Shown here: positions 1 through 5,846 of the stretch, piece after piece | Layout: the number at the start of each line of letters is the position of its first letter | Position numbering within the stretch: position 1 is the stretch's first letter | From: an uncultured Peptococcaceae bacterium | GTDB lineage: Bacteria; Bacillota; Peptococcia; Peptococcales; Peptococcaceae | Direction of reading: 5' to 3' | Assembly: GCA_900556545.1 (NCBI GenBank) | Contig: USPE01000121.1 | Span: 1 to 6,004 of the forward strand | DNA length: 6,004 nucleotides | The notes under the pieces: model-generated | The model's database searches: none | The model's input: only the letters and a program-made list of their open reading frames with translations | What the model was told of the DNA's origin: nothing | Program-made: the position numbers and the translations under genes

Positions 1-1490
1 ATCCAACAACCGCCGCCATGTAGCTCTGCAATCATTTTTACCAGATATAATCCTAAACCACTGCCGCCTGTGTTACTGTTGCGAGAACTGTCCACCCGAT
101 AAAAGGCATCAAACAATCGGGGCAGATCATCATCGGGAATCTTTACACCCGTATTTTCAATTTGCAGTTGTACGCCATTTTCCATTTGCCGCAGATTGAC
201 AGTAATAACACTGTGCATCGGCGAGTGACGAACTGCATTGCTGAGCAAATTGCTGAATGCTTTTTTGAGAAGCCCCTCATCGCCACTATATAAAATGTTG
301 GGTTCTAACTGCACTTCCAACCTTTGCTGCCGCAGCAACGCAAACTCTCCATAATCTTCTGTCAACTGCAATGTCAGTTCTGTAAGCAAAATGGGCTTTC
401 TCTGCAGGATAAAAGAATCGGACTCCATACGAGTAACTATCAAAATTTCCTGCACCAATTGTTCCATTTTTTGCATCACTTGCAACGAACGAGCCAGATA
501 TTTATCTCTGTCCTGATATACGCCAATGCCAGCCTGCATACCTTCCAATTGTCCTTTCACGATCGTAATCGGCGTTTTCAGCTCATGGGATACCGCCGAA
601 AAAAAGGCTAACCGTTTATGTTCCAGCTCCCGTTCCTGCTCAATATCCGCCTGCAGCTTTTGATTGGCGCTGCGCAGTTCCTGTAAGGTAGTATGCAATC
701 GCTGCGCTAATGTATTTAAGCTATGAGCCAGTACGCCAAGTTCATCTTTTCTTTTTTCGGAACAGCGCCAGTTAAAATTGAGCTGTGACAACTGCTGCGC
801 AGAAACACTGAGCTGCTCAACCGGTCTGGCAATAAAGCACGAGCAGAACCAAGCACTGCCAGCAGAAATAAATAGAATTACCACTGTCAGCCAAGGCAAA
901 ACATTGTGCAGCGCATCTACCGCCTGATTGACTGCCTGCAAACTTCCGGTCACATACAACATATAATGGGCAGAATCGCCAGAAAATTGAATATCATATT
1001 CTTTTGTAGCCATCGTGGATTCCGCCGCTCCTTCTACCGTTACCAAAAAAGCTGCATTATCATCCATGCCCATCGCTTCTGTTGCCTGTTGAATCACCAC
1101 TTCGTCATCTTGCACTGCAAATGCTTCATCTGACTGACCAACACTGATAGCATAATCAGTCACAACCATTTCTTTATCCACTACCGCAGTTTCTGCACTC
1201 CCTGGCAGCGCAACGTCCTGTCCGTTATCGGTTTCCAAGCAAATCTGTGCATTTAATTCCATTATAATATAATCCCAGACAGGACCGCTTTCAGAAAATT
1301 CTGTCTGCTTCAACTGGCGGACAATTTGCTGCATTTGGCTGTCCAGCTGTGTATCCAGATTGGACATATAGGTGACTGGCATAAACCAGGCAATAAATCC
1401 ATAAGTAATACTGCACGCCAGAACCAGAACCAACAATGTAATAAAGAAAATTTGAACACTTAAATTACGCCTCAGGTAATTTGTCAACAC
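1..1490 (-). CDS. Membrane sensor histidine kinase (VanS-like class), 3' end off the window
   Basis: Sensor kinase that should autophosphorylate on histidine and pass phosphate to the regulator encoded just upstream. I translated the minus strand without interruption to the left edge: 496 codons, C-terminus missing. Order of parts: TM1 about residues 12-37; a 160-residue extracytoplasmic domain with no fold I recognise; TM2 about 198-220; HAMP-like linker and coiled segment about 221-290; H box SAVSHELKTP with His302; N box with Asn418; G1 region ENTGVKIP with Asn446; G2 box GGSGLGLYLVK around Gly478-Gly480. The final residues of the ATPase domain lie outside. The G1 aspartate is asparagine, as in VanS-type kinases. 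I chose the GTG at 1490 because GGGGAG lies 9 bases upstream; TTG at 1487 is the alternative. The start overlaps the regulator gene by 26 bases, implying translational coupling. Family assignment is firm; the stimulus is unknown. Confidence 0.93.
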   Translation of the reverse strand, partial: MLTNYLRRNLSVQIFFITLLVLVLACSITYGFIAWFMPVTYMSNLDTQLDSQMQQIVRQLKQTEFSESGPVWDYIIMELNAQICLETDNGQDVALPGSAETAVVDKEMVVTDYAISVGQSDEAFAVQDDEVVIQQATEAMGMDDNAAFLVTVEGAAESTMATKEYDIQFSGDSAHYMLYVTGSLQAVNQAVDALHNVLPWLTVVILFISAGSAWFCSCFIARPVEQLSVSAQQLSQLNFNWRCSEKRKDELGVLAHSLNTLAQRLHTTLQELRSANQKLQADIEQERELEHKRLAFFSAVSHELKTPITIVKGQLEGMQAGIGVYQDRDKYLARSLQVMQKMEQLVQEILIVTRMESDSFILQRKPILLTELTLQLTEDYGEFALLRQQRLEVQLEPNILYSGDEGLLKKAFSNLLSNAVRHSPMHSVITVNLRQMENGVQLQIENTGVKIPDDDLPRLFDAFYRVDSSRNSNTGGSGLGLYLVKMIAELHGGGCW

Positions 1491-2142
1491 GATATCCCAC
1501 TCCCCGAATGGTTTCAATATACTCTACCTGCAGTTTTTTACGCAAATTTTTAATATGGGTATCCACAACCCGCTCGTCACCTACAAAATCGTAGCGCCAA
1601 AGCTGCTGCAAAAGCATGGGTCTGGTTAATACCCGTCCCTGATTCATCAGCAAAAGCTGCAATAACTCAAACTCCCGGCGAGTTAATTCTATCGGCTGTT
1701 GTCTGACAAAGACCTGATAACCGTCCAAGTCCAACTCCAAACAGCCATAACGCAATATACGGCAATCATTGCCCGTTTGCTGGCCACTTCTGCGCAGCAC
1801 CGCTTCAATTTTCCGCAGCAACACCGGCATAGAAAAGGGTTTGGTAATATAATCGTCAATCTGCAAATCGAATCCGCGCAGCTGATTTTCCTCACTTTCT
1901 AAGGCTGTCAGCATCACAACGGGAACCTGAGACGTATGTCGAATCAACTCACAAACACCGTACCCATCAATCTTGGGCAGCATCACATCCAGCAGCACTA
2001 AATCAAAAACTTGCTGCTGAAAACAGGTCAGCGCCGCCACACCGTCTCCGGCCACTACAACTTGATAACCTGCTGCCTCCAAAAAATTTTGCAGCAGCTC
2101 CTGAATATCGGGCTCATCCTCTACAACAAGCAACTGTTTCAT
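1465..2142 (-). CDS. OmpR/PhoB-family response regulator
   Basis: Cytoplasmic DNA-binding response regulator of 225 residues, the usual length for the family. Receiver domain about 1-118: acidic pocket Glu8-Asp9, phosphoacceptor Asp52 in LVLLDVMLPKIDG, Thr79 in VVMLTA, and Lys101 in DDYITKPF, so all the switch residues are present. Winged-helix DNA-binding domain about 127-220, with the typical ELTRREFELLQLL, RVLTRPMLLQQLW, VVDTHIKNLRKKL and IRGVGYRV segments. ATG at 2142 is preceded by TGGAGG with a 6-base spacer. It is the first gene of a two-gene operon, followed by its overlapping cognate kinase. The promoter region carries 11-bp-spaced direct repeats (see 2190-2207), the arrangement family members bind, so autoregulation is a reasonable inference. 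The target genes cannot be read from sequence; the divergent peptidase operon is the nearest candidate. Confidence 0.97.
   Translation of the reverse strand: MKQLLVVEDEPDIQELLQNFLEAAGYQVVVAGDGVAALTCFQQQVFDLVLLDVMLPKIDGYGVCELIRHTSQVPVVMLTALESEENQLRGFDLQIDDYITKPFSMPVLLRKIEAVLRRSGQQTGNDCRILRYGCLELDLDGYQVFVRQQPIELTRREFELLQLLLMNQGRVLTRPMLLQQLWRYDFVGDERVVDTHIKNLRKKLQVEYIETIRGVGYRVDKLPEA
1500..1505 (-). promoter_or_regulatory. Ribosome binding site deciding the kinase GTG start
   Basis: GGGGAG on the minus strand, inside the regulator's coding sequence, 9 bases upstream of GTG at 1490. No ATG is available near the start of the kinase frame, and TM1 begins about 12 residues after this GTG, so the site favours a non-ATG start over a later internal ATG. 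Confidence 0.5.
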
Positions 2143-2172
2143 ATTTTTCCTCCAATCATCACTCTGCCGTTC

Positions 2173-2181
2173 AGTATAACA
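2173..2181 (-). promoter_or_regulatory. Extended -10 promoter of the regulator-kinase operon
   Basis: On the minus strand TGT-TATACT forms an extended -10 (TGn plus hexamer, hexamer 2178..2173), about 31 bases before the regulator ATG. At the expected -35 spacing there is no TTGACA-like hexamer (ACACAA at 17 bp), and that position is occupied by direct repeats. This is the architecture of an activator-dependent promoter. Prediction from sequence only. Confidence 0.6.
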
Positions 2182-2189
2182 CAGTTTTT

Positions 2190-2207
2190 TGTAGTTTGTG
2201 TGTAGTT
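2190..2207 (-). promoter_or_regulatory. Tandem AACTACA repeats, putative response-regulator box
   Basis: Two exact 7-bp direct repeats, AACTACA on the minus strand, at 2207..2201 and 2196..2190, start to start 11 bp, about one helical turn. They occupy the -35 region next to the extended -10 at 2173-2181. OmpR/PhoB-family dimers commonly bind 11-bp-spaced direct repeats overlapping the -35 element, so these are a good candidate for autoregulation by the adjacent regulator. The repeats are seen directly; the binding protein is inferred. Confidence 0.5.
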
Positions 2208-2274
2208 TTTACATTCTGTCTGATTTTTCAATCTGTTTTTCCGAACGGCTCTGTACTGCTCTTTTTATCCTGAC

Positions 2275-2304
2275 TTGCGCCAGATGATTATTTTATGTTA
2301 AAAT
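2275..2304 (+). promoter_or_regulatory. Putative promoter of the peptidase-lipoprotein operon
   Basis: TTGCGC at 2275-2280, an 18-bp gap, then TG-T-TAAAAT with the -10 hexamer at 2299-2304, an extended -10. Transcription would start near 2311, leaving a leader of about 68 bases containing the palindrome at 2338-2357. The TTGACC at 2335-2340 looks like a -35 but has no acceptable -10 at 16-18 bp, so I prefer the upstream site. Confidence 0.5.
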
Positions 2305-2337
2305 GAGTATGCTATCACTAAGAAATAAAATTTATTG

Positions 2338-2357
2338 ACCATACTTGATAGTATGGT
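2338..2357 (+). promoter_or_regulatory. Perfect 20-bp palindrome in the leader (operator or hairpin)
   Basis: Arms ACCATACT (2338-2345) and AGTATGGT (2350-2357) are perfect complements around a TGAT centre. The element lies between the predicted start site and the ribosome binding site of the aminopeptidase gene. No T run follows, so it is not a terminator. A further AGTATG copy occurs 44 bp upstream at 2306-2311. It could be an operator for an unidentified repressor or an RNA stem near the ribosome binding site. Confidence 0.5.
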
Positions 2358-2360
2358 TCG

Positions 2361-2366
2361 AAAGGA
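2361..2366 (+). promoter_or_regulatory. Ribosome binding site of the aminopeptidase gene, long spacer
   Basis: AAAGGA, 12 bases before ATG at 2379, longer than the usual 5-9. An ATG at 2366 overlapping this site opens only a seven-codon frame (stop at 2387-2389) and overlaps the true start out of frame. It starts just 4 bases after the 2338-2357 palindrome, so a stem there could affect ribosome access. Confidence 0.45.
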
Positions 2367-2378
2367 TGCGTTTTTCCT

Positions 2379-3488
2379 ATGGACTCTAGAATAAAAGAAC
2401 TGGCGCATAATCTGATTACCTATTCCTGCGCACTGCAGCCAAAAGAAAAAGTGATGATCCACGTGTTTGGCACATCGGCTTACCCTTTGGCGCAGCAATT
2501 AGTAAAAGAAGCTTATGCCGCTGGCGGATACCCTTATGTACAGATTGAAGATTACGGCATTAATCGTGCGCTGCTGCAACATTGCAGTCAGGAGCAGCTA
2601 GAACTGAAAGCCAGTCTGGAAATGGCGCAAATGAAAGAAATGGATGCTTACATCGGTATTCGAGCGTCCGATAATATCTCCGAGCTGTCCGATGTGCCTC
2701 ATGACAAACTGCAGCTGCAAACAACCATGGGCAACGATGTTTTAAACGAGCGGGTAAACAATACAAAATGGGTTGTTCTCCGTTATCCTAATCATTCCAT
2801 GGCGCAGCTGGCCAACACCAGTTTGGAAAGTTTCGAGGATTTTTATTTTGATGTATGCAATTTAGATTACAAAAAAATGTCCGTTGCTATGGATGCATTG
2901 GTAAATTTGATGAACCGTACTGACCGAGTGCATATTACAGGACCGGGTACAGATCTTACCTTTTCCATTAAAGATATTGGGGCTATCAAATGCGACGGGA
3001 AATGCAACATTCCTGACGGCGAAGTATACACAGCTCCGGTACGCGATTCAGTCAACGGTTATATTACCTACAATACACCATCTGTATTTCAAGGCTTTAC
3101 CTATGAAAATATCCGGTTTACCTTCCAGAACGGAAAAATTACAGAAGCAACTGCCAATAATTCGGAAAAACTCAATGCGGTTTTAGATATGGATGAAGGC
3201 GCACGTTATTTAGGTGAATTTGCCATTGGCGTCAATCCTTTTATCCTGCATCCCATGAAAGATACCTTATTTGATGAAAAAATTATGGGCAGCATTCATC
3301 TTACACCGGGCCGTTGCTATGAGGATGCTTTTAACGGTAATGACTCGCAAATTCACTGGGATTTGGTGTTCATTCAAACTGAAGCATATGGCGGCGGAGA
3401 AATCTATTTTGATGATGTTTTAATACGTAAAAATGGGATTTTTGTATTAGAAGAGTTGCGATGTTTAAATAGCGAAAACCTGAAATAG
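2379..3488 (+). CDS. M29-family (AmpS/PepS-like) metallo-aminopeptidase
   Basis: Predicted cytoplasmic, metal-dependent aminopeptidase that removes N-terminal residues from peptides. It has 369 residues and no signal peptide, somewhat shorter than the roughly 410 residues of AmpS, PepS and aminopeptidase T. The candidate metal ligands appear in family order: Glu215 in IPDGEVYTAP, Glu280 in YLGEFAIGVNP, His307 in GSIHLTPG, then His326 and Asp328 in QIHWDLV; Tyr314 follows the third ligand at a plausible catalytic position. The N-terminal half (1-180) is the domain involved in dimerisation in the family and holds the motif GIRASDNISELSDVP. The usual SIHIALG segment reads SIHLTPG here. ATG 2379 is supported by AAAGGA upstream and by the family-like N-terminus MDSRIKELAHNLITYS. 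First gene of an operon; a lipoprotein gene starts 14 bases after its stop. Substrate preference cannot be predicted. Confidence 0.9.
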   Translation: MDSRIKELAHNLITYSCALQPKEKVMIHVFGTSAYPLAQQLVKEAYAAGGYPYVQIEDYGINRALLQHCSQEQLELKASLEMAQMKEMDAYIGIRASDNISELSDVPHDKLQLQTTMGNDVLNERVNNTKWVVLRYPNHSMAQLANTSLESFEDFYFDVCNLDYKKMSVAMDALVNLMNRTDRVHITGPGTDLTFSIKDIGAIKCDGKCNIPDGEVYTAPVRDSVNGYITYNTPSVFQGFTYENIRFTFQNGKITEATANNSEKLNAVLDMDEGARYLGEFAIGVNPFILHPMKDTLFDEKIMGSIHLTPGRCYEDAFNGNDSQIHWDLVFIQTEAYGGGEIYFDDVLIRKNGIFVLEELRCLNSENLK

Positions 3489-3502
3489 CAGGGAGGTATC
3501 TT

Positions 3503-4843
3503 ATGAAGAGAACGCTATTCCTTTTATCGTTGTTAGTACTGCTATGTTTTAGCGGCTGCGGCAATCAGACAGCGCAGGTGTCGGCAGTATCTTCTGGGCA
3601 GCTCAATTATTCCGACTTAACGATTAAAGCAATCCAGACTTTAACTGACGGCAATACTTCTGACTTTTATCAGCTTTTTGACGATAACATGAAAGAATCT
3701 ATGACCGAGCAGGAACTTCAAGATTCTTGGCGCCATATCTGTGCTCAATATGGCGCATTTCAGTATTACCTTTCAGAAGTAGCAATTAGCAATAAAGATA
3801 CCGAAAAAATTGCCAGTATCCCCTGCATTTTTGAGCAAGGTACTTTAACATTTCGTATCACCTTTAATAATAACGGCAACATTTCCGGTTTTTATATCAC
3901 AGAGGGTGACCACTCTTCCGGCAGTCCCCGTCTAAGCAACGATACAGAAATTTCCTTTGGTGCGGAACCCTATTTGCTTTCCGGCAGTTTATCCCTTCCA
4001 CAGGGTGCCGGACCATTTCCTGTGGTTATTTTGCTGCAAGAATCCGGACCTTATGACCGCAATGAGCAGGTTGGGCCTAATTTGCCCTTTTTGGATATGG
4101 CGGATCAACTGACACAACATGGTGTTGCAGTATTGCGTTATGACAAGCGAACCTATTTGTATAGCACAGAAATTGCCCAAGAGGATACCTTTACCGTTTA
4201 TGATGAAATCATAGATGATGTAGCTTTGGCAGTCGATTTTTTAAAAACATTGAACACCATTCAAAGTGATGCTATTTTTATCGCCGGTCATGGAATATCT
4301 GGTTATTTGATGCCAAGAATTGCCGAACAGACACCGGAAGCAGCAGGCTACATTATGCTGGCAGCTTCAGCACGTCCTCTTGAAGATTTGCTATTGACAC
4401 AAACACAATATGTATTAGATACGGAAACCAATCTTGAGGATGCAGCCAAAGAACAGATGCTGCAGCAAACAAAAGAAACGGTAAATCGAATAAAAAATCT
4501 AACTGAAGAAAGCACCTATCCAGCCAAAGATTTATATTTATTACCAGCCAGCTATTGGTTAGATTTGCAAAATTATGATCCTCTCAGTCAAATACAGCAA
4601 ATTGACAAACCTCTGTTATTTATCCAAGGCGGAAGAGATTATCAGACAACTAAAACAGATTTTGAATTATGGAAATCCGTTTTAGACGAAAGTAAACGCA
4701 TTCATTTTCGTTATTACGATAATCTCAATCATATCTTCATGACAGGCACTGGAAAAAGTACGCCTGCTGAATATCAGCAAAAAGGTACAGTTAGTGCTGA
4801 TGTTTGCAAAGACATGATTGATTTCGTAAAAAAACATAGTTGA
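3503..4843 (+). CDS. Lipoprotein with DUF3887-like and alpha/beta-hydrolase domains, catalytic serine missing
   Basis: 446 residues. Residues 1-19 are a lipoprotein signal (hydrophobic core, lipobox FSGC, Cys19), so the protein should be anchored outside the membrane. A DUF3887-like domain spans about 36-132 and an alpha/beta-hydrolase domain about 145-446. The latter matches a family recognisable by GPN-PF after the first strand, VAVLRYDKRT, IDDVALAVDFLKTL, ARPLEDLLLTQ and a late GGRD. The family's HGSGP oxyanion segment reads QESGP (Gln179-Glu180) and its elbow GHSLGG reads GHGISG, putting Gly264 where the serine nucleophile belongs; Ser266 is two positions late. Candidate acid Asp379 and His410 (NLNH) persist. 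I infer a catalytically inactive or repurposed protein. The frame is intact with no sign of decay. ATG 3503 follows AGGGAGGT at ideal spacing. Co-transcribed with the aminopeptidase; role unknown. Confidence 0.87.
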   Translation: MKRTLFLLSLLVLLCFSGCGNQTAQVSAVSSGQLNYSDLTIKAIQTLTDGNTSDFYQLFDDNMKESMTEQELQDSWRHICAQYGAFQYYLSEVAISNKDTEKIASIPCIFEQGTLTFRITFNNNGNISGFYITEGDHSSGSPRLSNDTEISFGAEPYLLSGSLSLPQGAGPFPVVILLQESGPYDRNEQVGPNLPFLDMADQLTQHGVAVLRYDKRTYLYSTEIAQEDTFTVYDEIIDDVALAVDFLKTLNTIQSDAIFIAGHGISGYLMPRIAEQTPEAAGYIMLAASARPLEDLLLTQTQYVLDTETNLEDAAKEQMLQQTKETVNRIKNLTEESTYPAKDLYLLPASYWLDLQNYDPLSQIQQIDKPLLFIQGGRDYQTTKTDFELWKSVLDESKRIHFRYYDNLNHIFMTGTGKSTPAEYQQKGTVSADVCKDMIDFVKKHS

Positions 4844-4868
4844 ATACTACTCTTTTCTGTCACAGTAA

Positions 4869-4934
4869 AATATAGCAAAAAACGACGCTTTCCAGATCAA
4901 CTGTTCACTGGAAAACGTCGTTTTTTGCTATATT
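4869..4934. terminator. Bidirectional intrinsic terminator between convergent genes
   Basis: Left arm 4869-4895 pairs with right arm 4908-4934 over 26 bp with a single mismatch (C4888 against A4915) and a 12-base loop. The GC-containing core is CGACG/CGTCG plus TTTCCAG/CTGGAAA, flanked by AAAAAA (4877-4882) on the left and TTTTTT (4921-4926) on the right. A stem followed by a U run therefore exists in both transcripts. It starts 25 bases after the stop at 4843 and lies 117 bases past the end of the convergent gene at 5051. Confidence 0.88.
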
Positions 4935-5050
4935 ACCTATATTGCACATTAATGAGTATATCCCTCTGATGTCACAGATTTTGCTTATTTCTTGTGCAAT
5001 AAACAAATAACAGATATTGTCATTCAAAATAACTTATCATTCATATACTA

Positions 5051-5656
5051 TTATTCCGGTCCAATACTACCGGCATTATCTTCACTTTCAGAAGGAATCA
5101 TGCCCGAATAGAATGGGCGACTGGCCTCAAACCATAAATGTCCTAATTGGAAATCCTGGTTGCCGTCCATGGTAAAATAAATTTCATCAATATCACCAAG
5201 ATTTTCGTCAATGCTCCGCGCTAAATTATAAAACAACATGCCCTCACTGCCTTGTTCAAGCTCCAATGCCTGCAAACTGGCCGAATCAAAATCCACCCAC
5301 GCTTTATGATTTTCCTCTTTTACTTCATTTACTACAAAAGTAGTTCCGCAAAGACTTTCCACAACCAGCTGATTGTATTCGGCAACAATAGTTTCTACCG
5401 ACAAAGCATCCTCTGCAACAGCAGTTACCATTGTGGTTGTTATGGCTTCTTCCTCACTCTGTCCATTGCCTTGTTCTTCCTGGCTGTTTTCGGCAGGCAT
5501 ATATAATGTAATATAAACGCTGTCTTCCGCTACCTGCACGCTGTTTTCATCATTCTCAACAGGCTGCGTTTCATCGGCTGCTGCCCCGCAGCCGCTCAAA
5601 ACAACCAGCAGAAAGCACAAACAGAATAAGAGCGCACTCCATTTTTTTCTTTTCAT
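5051..5656 (-). CDS. Putative lipoprotein with a GerMN-like domain
   Basis: 201 residues. Lipoprotein signal 1-23: MKRKK, a hydrophobic core, and lipobox LSGC with Cys23, so it should be lipid-anchored on the outer face of the membrane. An acidic, Gln/Asn/Glu-rich stretch (28-71) surrounds one beta strand (VYITLYM, 47-53). Residues about 75-175 follow the GerMN pattern: a helical segment, WVDFDSASL (120-128) in place of the usual VDLS, then GSEGMLFYNLARSIDENL and a DEIYFTMDG strand (157-165) ending near LGH. GerMN domains occur in spore-germination protein GerM and in many clostridial lipoproteins; a role in sporulation is possible but not shown here. The tail after 176 is short and polar. 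ATG 5656 has AGGAGG 7 bases upstream. It appears monocistronic: own promoter at 5696-5724 and terminator at 4869-4934. Confidence 0.75.
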   Translation of the reverse strand: MKRKKWSALLFCLCFLLVVLSGCGAAADETQPVENDENSVQVAEDSVYITLYMPAENSQEEQGNGQSEEEAITTTMVTAVAEDALSVETIVAEYNQLVVESLCGTTFVVNEVKEENHKAWVDFDSASLQALELEQGSEGMLFYNLARSIDENLGDIDEIYFTMDGNQDFQLGHLWFEASRPFYSGMIPSESEDNAGSIGPE

Positions 5657-5695
5657 CTCTCTGCCTCCTAATAAATCTAAAACTTCTTATTTATT

Positions 5696-5724
5696 AGTAT
5701 GCTTTGATTTTCTCCAAATGTCAA
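5696..5724 (-). promoter_or_regulatory. Sigma-A-type promoter of the GerMN-like lipoprotein gene
   Basis: On the minus strand a perfect TTGACA (5724..5719), a 17-bp spacer, then CATACT (5701..5696), which matches the -10 consensus at four of six positions. It lies 40 bases before the ATG at 5656, leaving a leader of about 33 bases with the AGGAGG site. This is the best promoter match in the window and indicates vegetative rather than purely sporulation-sigma transcription. Confidence 0.75.
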
Positions 5725-5846
5725 CCAAAAAAATTTCCTCTTTTTTAATGAAAACGTTGAATATTGTTCAAAAGACCAACTTCAAAGCAATCAGCTTCCG
5801 CACACGTTTTCCTGCTCCAAATTTCCCTTGGACAATTTACTGCAAA
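5725..5846. other. Intergenic spacer without a recognisable gene
   Basis: 122 bases between the end of the right-edge gene and the -35 of the lipoprotein promoter. I found no hairpin followed by a T run in the minus direction, so termination of the right-edge gene is not evident here. A short inverted repeat TTGAA/TTCAA (5757-5761 and 5767-5771) lies about 33 bp upstream of the -35; it is too short to call an operator. Confidence 0.4.

Noticed and set aside
153..155. Asparagine (Asn446) in place of the G1-box aspartate of the kinase, hinting at a dead ATPase domain.
   Set aside because: VanS-type kinases carry a similar N-x-G segment and are active; His302, Asn418 and the G2 glycines are intact.
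324..1133. Plus-strand open frames at 324-611 and 906-1133.
   Set aside because: They are antisense to the intact kinase gene, lack ribosome binding sites, and encode His/Gln/Phe-rich sequence with no family features.
2335..2340. TTGACC as the -35 of the peptidase operon promoter.
   Set aside because: No -10-like hexamer lies 16-18 bp downstream, and it overlaps the palindrome; the TTGCGC/TG-TAAAAT pair upstream fits better.
2366..2389. Seven-codon leader frame overlapping the aminopeptidase start.
   Set aside because: Its ATG is part of the ribosome binding site and has none of its own; no attenuator hairpin with a T run follows.
4858..4977. Direct repeat TGTCACAG at 4858-4865 and 4970-4977 on either side of the terminator, as possible target-site duplication.
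   Set aside because: The segment between holds only the terminator and spacer, with no terminal inverted repeats at the copies; an 8-bp match is weak.
4940..5001. Inverted repeat TATTGCAC/GTGCAATA flanking 46 bases in the convergent intergenic region.
   Set aside because: Eight-base AT-rich arms this far apart can arise by chance; no T run or operator context, and the terminator at 4869-4934 already explains termination.
5757..5771. Short palindrome TTGAA/TTCAA upstream of the lipoprotein promoter as an operator.
   Set aside because: Only 5-bp arms in AT-rich sequence, well upstream of the -35; not enough to support a site.
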